From contig NZ_BMQP01000028.1 in NCBI RefSeq assembly GCF_014648175.1, forward strand, positions 32,887-96,886: a stretch of 64,000 nucleotides of DNA, in the 5' to 3' direction. Below are positions 51,285 through 58,731 of the stretch, piece by piece. Position 1 is the first letter of the stretch. Each line of letters opens with the position of its first letter. Under the pieces are notes generated by a model. That model had not been told where the DNA came from and did no database searches. It saw only the letters and a list, made by a program, of their open reading frames with translations. Position numbers and translations under genes: made by a program. The DNA is from Planobispora rosea (GTDB lineage: Bacteria > Actinomycetota > Actinomycetes > Streptosporangiales > Streptosporangiaceae).

Positions 51285-52532
51285 TCAGCCCCTCACCCTG
51301 CGCAGCAGGCCCCGCCGGCCGCGCTCGCGGCGGGGAGGGCCGGCCGGCGCGGCGTCCAGGTGGCGGGCGGCGAGGTCGGCGATGGCGCGGCTGACCGCGT
51401 GGGCGGGGTCGGCGGCCGCCAGCGGCACGCCCCGGTTCAGCGAGATCGGCACGTCGGCGCTGGAGGGGATGTGGGCGTGCGGCGGCACCCGCAGCACCCG
51501 CTCGACGTCCTGCGGGGTCAGCCCGACCGGCGAGCCGGAGCGGTTGAGCGTCACGATCCGCCGGTCGGCGAGGTGGCCGAGCAGGTCGAGCGTCTCCAGC
51601 GCGATGCGGGTGTTCTTCAGCGTCAGCACGTCGGGCGCGGCCAGGACCAGGAAGTGGTCGGTGACGTCCAGCGCGGCCAGCGCCGGGTCGGAGAAGTGCG
51701 GCGGCGTGTCCACCACGACGTAGTCGAACATGTCCCGGGCCAGGCGCAGCACCTCGCCGACCAGCGGGCCGCCGATCTGCTCGCCCTCGGTCGGCCGGAC
51801 CGGCGCCAGCAGCGTGTCCAGGCCGGGCCGGTACGGCGTCAGCAGCGAACGCAGCCCGGTCTCGTCGAGCCGGTCGGCCATCGCGATCGCGTCGGCGAGG
51901 CCGCGTTCGGGGGTGAGCTGCAGCGCGATGGCCACGTCCCCGAACTCCACGTCCAGGTCCACCAGCAGGACCCGGCGGCGGCCGCCGTCGGCCAGCGTCA
52001 CCGCCAGGTTGGTGGCGACGGTGGTCTTGCCGCAGCCGCCCTTGGTGGCCAGGACCGTGACGATCCGGCCGGGCGGGCGGGCGTCCGGGGCGGGCTGCGC
52101 GCCGTACGGGCCGCCGTGGGTGCCGGGCGGGCTGTGGGGGCCGTGCGGGCCGTACGGCGGGGCGGCGGCCAGCTGCCGGGACACCTCCAGCGAGCGCCCG
52201 CACGCCTCCAGCACGGCCTGCGGGTCGCCCGGGTCGGCGACCTCCCTGATGCCGGCCCGCAGCGCCTCCCGCAGCAGGCCGGCGCCGGCGTCGGCGCTCA
52301 GCAGCACGACGCCGGTCCCGGGCCGGCGCATCCGCTGCTCGGCGGCGAAGGTCACGGCGTCGGCGGGCGCGGCGCCGGGGCCGAAGACCACGAGCGGCTC
52401 CGCGGGGTCGGCGGCCAGGAGCGCGGTCAGTTCCACGAGGTCGGCCACGGTCCGGACCGCGTGACCCGCCTGCCCCAGGAGCGCGGCGAGCTCCGCGGCC
52501 GTCGCGGGCCACGGTTCGTACAGGACGGTCAT
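51285..52532 (-). CDS. tadZ: Tad pilus localisation ATPase TadZ/CpaE
   Basis: Positions the pilus machine. The protein has 415 residues: N-terminal receiver-like pseudo-domain (1-115, no clear phosphoacceptor Asp), Pro/Gly/His-rich linker (120-155), and a MinD/ParA-type ATPase with deviant Walker A KGGCGKT at 164-170 and switch LVDLDVEFGDVA. ATG 52532 with GAAGGAGG upstream. Confidence 0.93.
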   Translation of the reverse strand: MTVLYEPWPATAAELAALLGQAGHAVRTVADLVELTALLAADPAEPLVVFGPGAAPADAVTFAAEQRMRRPGTGVVLLSADAGAGLLREALRAGIREVADPGDPQAVLEACGRSLEVSRQLAAAPPYGPHGPHSPPGTHGGPYGAQPAPDARPPGRIVTVLATKGGCGKTTVATNLAVTLADGGRRRVLLVDLDVEFGDVAIALQLTPERGLADAIAMADRLDETGLRSLLTPYRPGLDTLLAPVRPTEGEQIGGPLVGEVLRLARDMFDYVVVDTPPHFSDPALAALDVTDHFLVLAAPDVLTLKNTRIALETLDLLGHLADRRIVTLNRSGSPVGLTPQDVERVLRVPPHAHIPSSADVPISLNRGVPLAAADPAHAVSRAIADLAARHLDAAPAGPPRRERGRRGLLRRVRG

Positions 52533-52665
52533 CTCCGCCTCCTTCCGGCGTCAGGTCTGTTCTCCTGTGCCTTCTCGGCCCCAGGTCCGGCTGTCTTCCG
52601 GCTGTCTTTCCGGCTTCCACCGCGCCGCCGTCGCCCCCGGTCCCGGCGCCGTACTCCCCCGCCGG

Positions 52666-53442
52666 TCAGCGGAACAGCGAGTGGTTGTCGACGCCGGGAC
52701 CGGGGGCGACGTCGCTGGTGCCGGTGAGCAGGCCGAGGTAGAGGGTGCCGGTCTGGGCCCCGTGCACCAGCCGCTCGGCCTCGTCCTGGTTGACGGCCAC
52801 GGTGACCAGCACGGTCCGTTCCTGCTCCTGTTCCTGCTCGGCGGCGGCGTTCTCGGCGGGTACGGCGCGGCGCTGTCCGACGGCGAGCACCTGGACGCGG
52901 GGCAGCAGCACCCGGGTGGCCTTGTTGGTGTCGGCCCCCTCGGCGAGCCGGTCGCCGGAGGGCACGCCGTCGCGGCCTTCGAGCACGTTGAAGGTGTCGA
53001 AGACGACCACCTGCGTGTCGGGCCGGACGTACCCGGCGACGTCGGCGGCGACGGTCATCTCCACCGTGACCGCGAGCTTGCCCTCGGGGATCACCAGTCC
53101 CCCGGCGGCCTGCTGCCGCGCGGCGAACATGCCGCGCAGCAGCAGCTGGCGCGGCTGGAGGCCGGAGGTGAGCGCCAGCTCGTCCAAGCCGGCGTCCAGG
53201 CGGCCCAGCGCGTCGGCCGGGACGGTCTCGGCGGGCATGCGCACCGGCTCGGTGAGATCGCCGGAGCGCACCCGCTCGCCGGTGGTCCCGGCCGGGATGC
53301 GCTCCTTGGCCACCAGCACGGTGACGACCTTCTTGCCCTCCAGCGCGCGTTCTTCGGCGCCGGAGACGTAGACCAGCACCGCGGCGGCTCCGCCCAGGGC
53401 CAGCGCGAGCGCGGCCAGGAGCGTGAGCATGCGCGACTTCAC
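52666..53442 (-). CDS. cpaB: Flp pilus assembly protein CpaB/RcpC
   Basis: Protein of 258 residues with one N-terminal TM (about 7-27) and an SAF domain (about 40-105: VTVLVAKERIPAGTTGERVRSGDL), as in CpaB/RcpC. It holds the periplasmic side of the Tad machine; in a Gram-positive it would be on the outer face of the membrane. Start GTG 53442; ATG 53430 with GAGGTG 9 bases upstream is equally likely. Confidence 0.88.
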   Translation of the reverse strand: MKSRMLTLLAALALALGGAAAVLVYVSGAEERALEGKKVVTVLVAKERIPAGTTGERVRSGDLTEPVRMPAETVPADALGRLDAGLDELALTSGLQPRQLLLRGMFAARQQAAGGLVIPEGKLAVTVEMTVAADVAGYVRPDTQVVVFDTFNVLEGRDGVPSGDRLAEGADTNKATRVLLPRVQVLAVGQRRAVPAENAAAEQEQEQERTVLVTVAVNQDEAERLVHGAQTGTLYLGLLTGTSDVAPGPGVDNHSLFR

Positions 53443-53461
53443 CTCTGTCCCCCCATCCGGT

Positions 53462-54652
53462 CTATCCGATCAGCGTCACGATGGCGGCGCCCAGGTCGGG
53501 GCCGCCGATCGTGCCCCTCGCCGGGATGAGGGCACGGGTGAAATAGCCGTAGACGCACTTGTCGGAGCCCTTGCAGTGGCTCACCCCGGTCAGCTCCGAC
53601 GGTTCGGAGCCGCCGGGCAGGGCGTAGCCGGTGATGACGAACGGGGCAAACCCCTCGATCGTGTACCGGGTGTTCTGCCCGGTCCCGGCGACCTCCCGGA
53701 AGATCGGCAGGTAGGTGAGCGTCCGCCTGGCGCGGGCGTCCTTCAGGACCCGCTCGCACTGCCTGGACAGCGACGCGCCCGGGTCGCCGCCGTAGGTGCC
53801 GTCGGCCTCGACGAGCACCGAGCAGTTGTCGTCGGGGTCGTCCAGCCAGCCGAACCCGCCCGGGTTGTCGCCGCCGGAACCGCGGGTCGTGCACGTCTTC
53901 GCCGTGGTGGTGTGCAGGTAGAGCACCCTTTCGGCGGCGCCGGTGACGACGGCGGGCGGCGCGGGCGCGAACGCCGTGCCGCCGGCGGTGGCCTCGCGCC
54001 ACTCGCACAGCGAGATGGTCAGGCCCAGGCCCCGGGTCCGCAGCGGCGGCCCCCAGGCGGCGCGGGCGCAGGCCCGCACCTCGGCCCCGGCGTAGCCGTC
54101 GCGGCCGAGCAGCGTCTGGGCGAGGATCGGCGGCAGCAGCGTCTCCCCTCCGGGCTGCCGTGACAGGGTGCGGGTCTCCACGTACACGGCGGTGGCGGGC
54201 GGCTCGCCGATGCAGGCGGCCAGGTTGCCGGACGTGGGCGGGCAGGCGGGCAGGCCGCCGTCGCCCGTCCTGCCGCACACGAGCTCCACCCCCGACGTCC
54301 CGTCCTTGGCGTTGGCGTCGGCGTAGCGCTGCGCCGTGGCGGACGGCGCCGTACCGCACCGTCCGCCGTCGCGGGCGCACAGTTCGGCGACGGCGACGGC
54401 GGCCGCGTCGGCGCCGCTCTGCAGCTCCTCGCGCTCGGCGTAGAGCTGGCCGACGTCGACGGCCAGGGCGCCCATGCCCAGCAGCACCCCTCCGGCGAGC
54501 AGCACGCAGATCAGGACGGCGATGCCGCCCTCGTCGCCGCCGCGCCGCACGAGGCGCAGGCGCGAAGCCAGACGTGAAGCCAGGCGTGACACGGGCAGGC
54601 GGAGGGCCCGCCGGGCCGGGCGGGACTCCGGCCGGGGATTCAGCCGAGGCAT
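53462..54652 (-). CDS. TadG-like pilus-associated membrane protein
   Basis: Protein of 396 residues. Basic N-terminus (Arg-rich 1-38), one TM (about 43-66) in a TadE/TadG-like segment GGIAVLICVLLAGGVLLGMGALAVDVGQLYAEREELQSGADAAA-type layout, then a large extracytoplasmic part with about eight cysteines (for example residues near 92, 98, 126, 137) likely forming disulfides. No VWA motif as in full TadG; that domain is instead in the TadB fusion. It overlaps tadE by 13 bases. Confidence 0.82.
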   Translation of the reverse strand: MPRLNPRPESRPARRALRLPVSRLASRLASRLRLVRRGGDEGGIAVLICVLLAGGVLLGMGALAVDVGQLYAEREELQSGADAAAVAVAELCARDGGRCGTAPSATAQRYADANAKDGTSGVELVCGRTGDGGLPACPPTSGNLAACIGEPPATAVYVETRTLSRQPGGETLLPPILAQTLLGRDGYAGAEVRACARAAWGPPLRTRGLGLTISLCEWREATAGGTAFAPAPPAVVTGAAERVLYLHTTTAKTCTTRGSGGDNPGGFGWLDDPDDNCSVLVEADGTYGGDPGASLSRQCERVLKDARARRTLTYLPIFREVAGTGQNTRYTIEGFAPFVITGYALPGGSEPSELTGVSHCKGSDKCVYGYFTRALIPARGTIGGPDLGAAIVTLIG

Positions 54653-55110
54653 GGCATGACCCCCCTGCCGGTCAGGGTGATCGGCCCGTCCAGGCCGCCG
54701 CCGAACAGCGCGGCCAGCCCGGCCATCGGGGTGATGAACTCGAAGGGGTGCCTGACCTCGACGACAGCGTCGGCGCCGGGGTCAGGAGCGATGGGGCAGG
54801 AGGTGACGGTGGTGGTCACGGGTGACAGCCCGTACACCGCCGACTCCACCCGGGGCCCGGCCAGGTGGCCGAGGGCGACGGCCCGCGCCCCCTCCCGTGC
54901 CGCCTCGGTGAGCGTGACCTGCGCGTTGAACATCCGCCCGAAGTCGATGATCGCGAAGAGGAGGAAGAGGATCACGGGGAGCATGAGCGCCGTCTCCACG
55001 GAGGCGGCGCCTCGTTCTCCGGCGCGCGCTGTACGCCGGTGTTCCGCGGGTACGGCGCCGCGGCCCGCCGCGGTGGCGGGCCGGCCGGAGAAGCCGGGCT
55101 GCGTGGCCAT
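54640..55110 (-). CDS. tadE: TadE-family pseudopilin-like protein
   Basis: Protein of about 156 residues from ATG 55110; a GTG at 55152 in the same frame is the alternative. Basic start, then GERGAASVETALMLPVILFLLFAIIDFGRMF (TadE signature G-aaavE-Al-lP, with the pseudopilin-type glycine cleavage point), and a beta-rich extracytoplasmic part with two cysteines. TadE is processed like a pilin and caps or initiates the pilus. Confidence 0.87.
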   Translation of the reverse strand: MATQPGFSGRPATAAGRGAVPAEHRRTARAGERGAASVETALMLPVILFLLFAIIDFGRMFNAQVTLTEAAREGARAVALGHLAGPRVESAVYGLSPVTTTVTSCPIAPDPGADAVVEVRHPFEFITPMAGLAALFGGGLDGPITLTGRGVMPCLG

Positions 55111-55156
55111 CCTCGTACGGCCCGGCTGCGCGGGAGAGCACAGCCGGAGCACACGA

Positions 55157-55339
55157 TCAACCGATCTGGTTGAGGACTTCGGTGAACTGCACGTCGAGCG
55201 CCTGGCCGAGGAAGATCACGGTGCCGACGATGACCGCCGCGATGAGCGCGACCATGAGGCCGTACTCCACGGCCGTGGCGCCGCGGTCGCGGTCGGAGTC
55301 GCTGAGCAGGGCCTGGAGCTTGAGATAGAGACCGGTCAT
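55157..55339 (-). CDS. flp: Flp-type pilin
   Basis: Major pilin precursor of 60 residues; GGAGGAG 8 bases before ATG 55339. Hydrophilic leader 1-20 ends in glycine, then A21-T-A-V-E25-Y, the Flp motif with Glu at position +5, and one hydrophobic helix (LMVALIAAVIVGTVIFLG). Cleavage after G20 is predicted. No prepilin peptidase (TadV) is in the window. First gene of the Tad operon. Confidence 0.93.
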   Translation of the reverse strand: MTGLYLKLQALLSDSDRDRGATAVEYGLMVALIAAVIVGTVIFLGQALDVQFTEVLNQIG

Positions 55340-55440
55340 GATGCACTCCTCCGTGAGTCGCAGGCCATCAGCGGCGCTCGGCCGGTGATGGCTTTCCGTA
55401 AGGCAAAGACCACGGTAGGTGGCGATCAGTTGCCAGAACG

Positions 55441-55473
55441 GGTGCGAAAAAGGTGCAAAACCGGTGCACATTA
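55441..55473. repeat. Three phased 11-bp direct repeats upstream of flp
   Basis: GGTGCGAAAAA (55441), GGTGCAAAACC (55452) and GGTGCACATTA (55463): GGTGC every 11 bases, about one helix turn, 100-135 bases upstream of the pilin start. A binding array for an activator or repressor of the pilus operon is a reasonable reading. Confidence 0.65.
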
Positions 55474-55546
55474 CCTTTTGTAGTTATCCAACAACACTTT
55501 GTCATATATCGCTGAGAGCGAACACTGCCTGATCCGTGCTCTCCCC

Positions 55547-55574
55547 GGCGTCCCGGCGGAGCCGCCGGGACGCC
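55547..55574 (-). terminator. Terminator after the response regulator
   Basis: Perfect 13-bp stem GGCGTCCCGGCGG / CCGCCGGGACGCC with a 2-base centre, 15-40 bases past the regulator stop on the minus strand. It separates the regulator from the pilus operon. Confidence 0.8.
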
Positions 55575-55588
55575 GCACCGGGACGGGC

Positions 55589-55969
55589 TCAGGGGCGGGC
55601 GCGCGACAGGAGCGCCTCGACGCGCACCGCGAGCTCACGCGGGCTGAACGGCTTGACCATGTAGTCGTCCGCGCCCGCCCGGAACCCCTCCTCCACATCG
55701 CCCTCCTGGGCCTTCGACGTCAGCATCAGCACCACCACGCCCTCCATCTCGGGCATCGCGCGCAGCCTGCGGCAGACCTCCGGCCCCGACAGGCCCGGCA
55801 TCATCCAGTCCAGGATCACGATGTCGGGACGGTTGGCCTCCAGCTCCGTCAAAGCCTCCATCCCGTCGCCTGCGGTGCGCACCTCGTGGCCCGCCTGCTC
55901 CAGCCGGAACACGGTCAGATCCCGGATGTCGAGATCGTCCTCGACGATCAGAACGCTGCTCATGGTCAC
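55589..55969 (-). CDS. Single-domain response regulator (CheY-like)
   Basis: Protein of 126 residues consisting only of a receiver domain: acidic pair E10-D11-D12, phosphoacceptor D54 (VILDWMMPG), conserved Thr in LMLTSK, and Lys in VKPFSP. Start GTG 55969 or ATG 55963. There is no output domain, so it acts by protein contact. It is divergent from a CHASE histidine kinase whose promoter is of the FliA type, so a motility output is possible. Confidence 0.93.
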   Translation of the reverse strand: MTMSSVLIVEDDLDIRDLTVFRLEQAGHEVRTAGDGMEALTELEANRPDIVILDWMMPGLSGPEVCRRLRAMPEMEGVVVLMLTSKAQEGDVEEGFRAGADDYMVKPFSPRELAVRVEALLSRARP

Positions 55970-56071
55970 CCCGTGACGTCTCTCCCCGAAAGCCCCTTTG
56001 ACCAGCGTTCATACCCGGTTCCTCTGTTCTAGGCCTCAATCGTGCCGCAACCGCCCGCAACCGATCAGCAC

Positions 56072-56097
56072 CTCAACTCCACGGCGGGCCTTCCGAT
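56072..56097 (+). promoter_or_regulatory. FliA-type promoter of the CHASE kinase
   Basis: CTCA (56072-56075), 16 bases, TCCGAT (56092-56097), 42 bases before ATG 56139. Confidence 0.66.
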
Positions 56098-56138
56098 GGG
56101 ACAGCGAGATCTATCCAGTAGCGGATCGGGGGGTGAGG

Positions 56139-58022
56139 ATGAGCCTGCGCGACAGGATGGCTGCGGATTCCGCCGACCTCCGGACGCCCCGGCGCGTCGG
56201 CCGCGCCGGCGGAGTGGTGCTGGCGGGCGTTCTTCTGGTGCTCGGCCTGTTCGTGACCACGCTGGCGGCCGGGGCACTGGCCGGAACGCAGCGTCAGCAG
56301 GACGAGAGCCGGATGGACCGCTCCATGGAGGTGGCGCGGGCCGTGGTCGCCGGTGAGGCCTACCGGCGTGTGGAGCTCCTCGGTCAGCTCTCGGCCTCGG
56401 TCGGCACCCAGAGGGAGCTGACGGCGCACGACTTCAACGCCCTGACCCACCGGTTCGCCTACCGGGGACTGCCCGGGGTCAGCGAGGTGGGGTTCGTCGT
56501 CCCGGCCACCGACGACCAGGTGCAGGGCGTGCAGCGCCTGTGGCGGAGCAGGGGGTCGGCCGTGGCGGTGCGCCCCGTGCCGGCCGACGAGCACCGGCTC
56601 GTCGTGCTGAGCCGCAGCCTGGACGGTCTCTCGAGCGCGCTGGGCGCGGATCTGGCGGCCGCCCCCGAACCCGTGACGGCCATGGACGCCGCCCGCCGTA
56701 CCGGGCAGGTCACCGCCAGCCAGGTCTACGTGCTGCTGCGGGACCGCCCGCTGGCCCCCTCGCGGCGGCAGCCGTCGTTCGTGCTGGCGGCCCCCGTCTA
56801 CGGAGCGGGCGACGTCCCCGACGCCGGGCTGCTGCGCGGCTGGTTGCTGATGGGCGTGCGCGGCGTCGACTTCATGGACGGCACCCTGAAGCAGATCGCC
56901 CAGGGCATGATCAACGTGAAACTCACCGACGTGTCCGTACCCGGCCAGGAGAGGCGGCTGGCCGAGCTGCGGGGCGGCGAGCCGGTGGGCGACACCGGCC
57001 TCCACCGCGAGACGACGATCGACGTCGGCGGACGTCAGTGGAAGCTGGAGCTCCAGCCAACCACCGGATTCCTCTCCGCCGGGGGGACGCGCACCTACCA
57101 GGCGATCATGGGCAGCGGAGTGATCGCGAGCCTCCTGCTGGCCGGGCTGGTCCTGGTCCTGGTCACCTCGCGGGACCGCGCGCTGGCCCGGGTGGAGCAG
57201 GCGACCGCGGCGCTGCAGGCCGACATCGTCCACCGCCAGCACGTGGAGACCCACCTGCGGGAGCGGGAGGCGGAGCTGGAGCGCTTCGCGGCGGTCGCGG
57301 CCCACGATCTGAAATCCCCGCTCACCGTGATCATGGGGTACTGCGAGCTCGTGGAGGACACGCTCGCCCCCGGGAGCGACTCGCAGGTGACCGGCTGGCT
57401 GGGACGCGTGCGGACCGGGACACGCAGGATGCAGCACCTCATCGACGACCTGCTCGCCTATGCCGCCGCCGGGGACGGATCCCTGGAACCGGCCGAGATC
57501 GACCTCGACACGCTCGTCGCCGACATCGTCATGGAGCGGACCTCCCACCTCGACCACGACCGGCCCAACATCGAGTTCGGCAGGCTGCCGAAGGTCGTCG
57601 CCGACCCGGCCCGCATCCGGCAGGTCCTGGACAACCTCATCGGCAACGCCGTCAAGTACGTCCGGCACGGCACCGTCGCCCAGGTCGACATCAGCGCCGA
57701 ACGCGAGGGGGACATGTGGCGGATCGCGGTCGCCGACCACGGCATCGGGATCTCCGCCGACCAGCGCGAGAACGTCTTCGCCGCCTTCGCCAGGGCCCGC
57801 GGCAGCGAGGGCTACCCCGGCACGGGCCTCGGGCTCGCCATCTGCCGCCGGATCGTCAACCACCACGGGGGAGAGATCCGCGTCGAGGAGAACCCCGGTG
57901 GCGGCTCCCGGTTCGTCTTCACCCTTCCGGTGGCGCCGGAGCCGTCCAGCCGGGGCGCCGAGGCGGAGGGCGGCGAGGACGACAGGGCCGAACGCTCCGC
58001 CTCGGGATCCGGCCGCAGGTGA
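56139..58022 (+). CDS. Membrane histidine kinase with CHASE domain
   Basis: Protein of 627 residues. TM1 (about 25-47), extracytoplasmic CHASE domain (about 60-315: RFAYRGLPGVSEVGFVVPA, FVLAAPVYG), TM2 (about 322-343), coiled-coil, HisKA with H389 in AAHDLKSPLTV, and HATPase (NLIGNAVKYV, DHGIGIS, GTGLGLAI). The frame extends upstream past the promoter, so ATG 56139 is chosen. Ligand unknown. It is divergent from the single-domain regulator, a likely partner. Confidence 0.93.
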   Translation: MSLRDRMAADSADLRTPRRVGRAGGVVLAGVLLVLGLFVTTLAAGALAGTQRQQDESRMDRSMEVARAVVAGEAYRRVELLGQLSASVGTQRELTAHDFNALTHRFAYRGLPGVSEVGFVVPATDDQVQGVQRLWRSRGSAVAVRPVPADEHRLVVLSRSLDGLSSALGADLAAAPEPVTAMDAARRTGQVTASQVYVLLRDRPLAPSRRQPSFVLAAPVYGAGDVPDAGLLRGWLLMGVRGVDFMDGTLKQIAQGMINVKLTDVSVPGQERRLAELRGGEPVGDTGLHRETTIDVGGRQWKLELQPTTGFLSAGGTRTYQAIMGSGVIASLLLAGLVLVLVTSRDRALARVEQATAALQADIVHRQHVETHLREREAELERFAAVAAHDLKSPLTVIMGYCELVEDTLAPGSDSQVTGWLGRVRTGTRRMQHLIDDLLAYAAAGDGSLEPAEIDLDTLVADIVMERTSHLDHDRPNIEFGRLPKVVADPARIRQVLDNLIGNAVKYVRHGTVAQVDISAEREGDMWRIAVADHGIGISADQRENVFAAFARARGSEGYPGTGLGLAICRRIVNHHGGEIRVEENPGGGSRFVFTLPVAPEPSSRGAEAEGGEDDRAERSASGSGRR

Positions 58023-58335
58023 GCCGCAACCGGACGGGCCTGGGCGGTGTGAGCCGCGGCCGGACGGGCCCGCCGTGCCGAGCCGGACGGGGTCGCCCGG
58101 CGGCCGCAACCGGGCGGCACCCCGGCTGATCCCCTCCCGCCACGCGGGTCGCGCCCAATGGAGACAGGTGACAAACCTCACTGCCGCCGGATCCACGGAA
58201 CAGCGGCGCGTGCGCGGTCGTTCACGGGGACGGCACGGGTCACCGGGGTCGCATGTCTCAGTTGCCGGGCTCACCGGCCGATGGTGTGACGACCAGCAGT
58301 AATGACCGTAACCGAATGACACGGGGGTGGAAGTG
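58023..58335. other. Gene-free region before the DUF7455 gene
   Basis: About 313 bases. The first 80 bases contain imperfect copies of GAGCCG-CCGGACGGG. No terminator of clear strength and no promoter with recognised class. Nothing else is seen. Confidence 0.5.
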
Positions 58336-58578
58336 ATGACGATCACCAAGGAGAGGATCCTGCAGAACGACCCGCTGAAGATCGCGGACCGTTGCGATCA
58401 GTGCGGTGCTCAGGCGTTCGTCCGCGTCGTCTTCGGCATGGACCGTGATCTGCTGTTCTGCGGCCACCACTTCAACCGGCACGAGCCGATCCTGATGACC
58501 CAGTACCCCCACGTCAGGGTGACCGACGAGCGCCACCGGATCAACCACAAGCCGAGCCTGTCCGCCAACGCCGACTGA
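58336..58578 (+). CDS. DUF7455-type small zinc-ribbon-like protein
   Basis: Protein of 80 residues from ATG 58336 (GTG 58327 is in frame; GGGGGTGGAAG lies upstream). C20-x2-C23 (DRCDQCGAQAF) and C42-x-HH (LLFCGHHFNRHE) would bind zinc. This small protein family is widespread in Actinobacteria, often near sigma-factor genes; function not established. Confidence 0.85.
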   Translation: MTITKERILQNDPLKIADRCDQCGAQAFVRVVFGMDRDLLFCGHHFNRHEPILMTQYPHVRVTDERHRINHKPSLSANAD

Positions 58579-58680
58579 GCGGGGTCCCTCCCCGGCACCA
58601 GCCCTGCCGGGGCGGACCGCCCGCGCACGCAGCGATCTGCACGCGAGGAGCCGTGCGTACACGCTCCCGCTCCGCTCCGC

Positions 58681-58714
58681 CCCAGCCCCCGGTCCTGCAG
58701 GACCGGGGGCTGGG
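58681..58714. terminator. Terminator between convergent genes
   Basis: Perfect 34-base palindrome (17-bp stem with no spacer; CCCAGCCCCCGGTCCTG and complement). It serves the DUF7455 gene and the MASE1 kinase gene. Confidence 0.8.
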
Positions 58715-58731
58715 CCGTTCGACGGGCCGGG

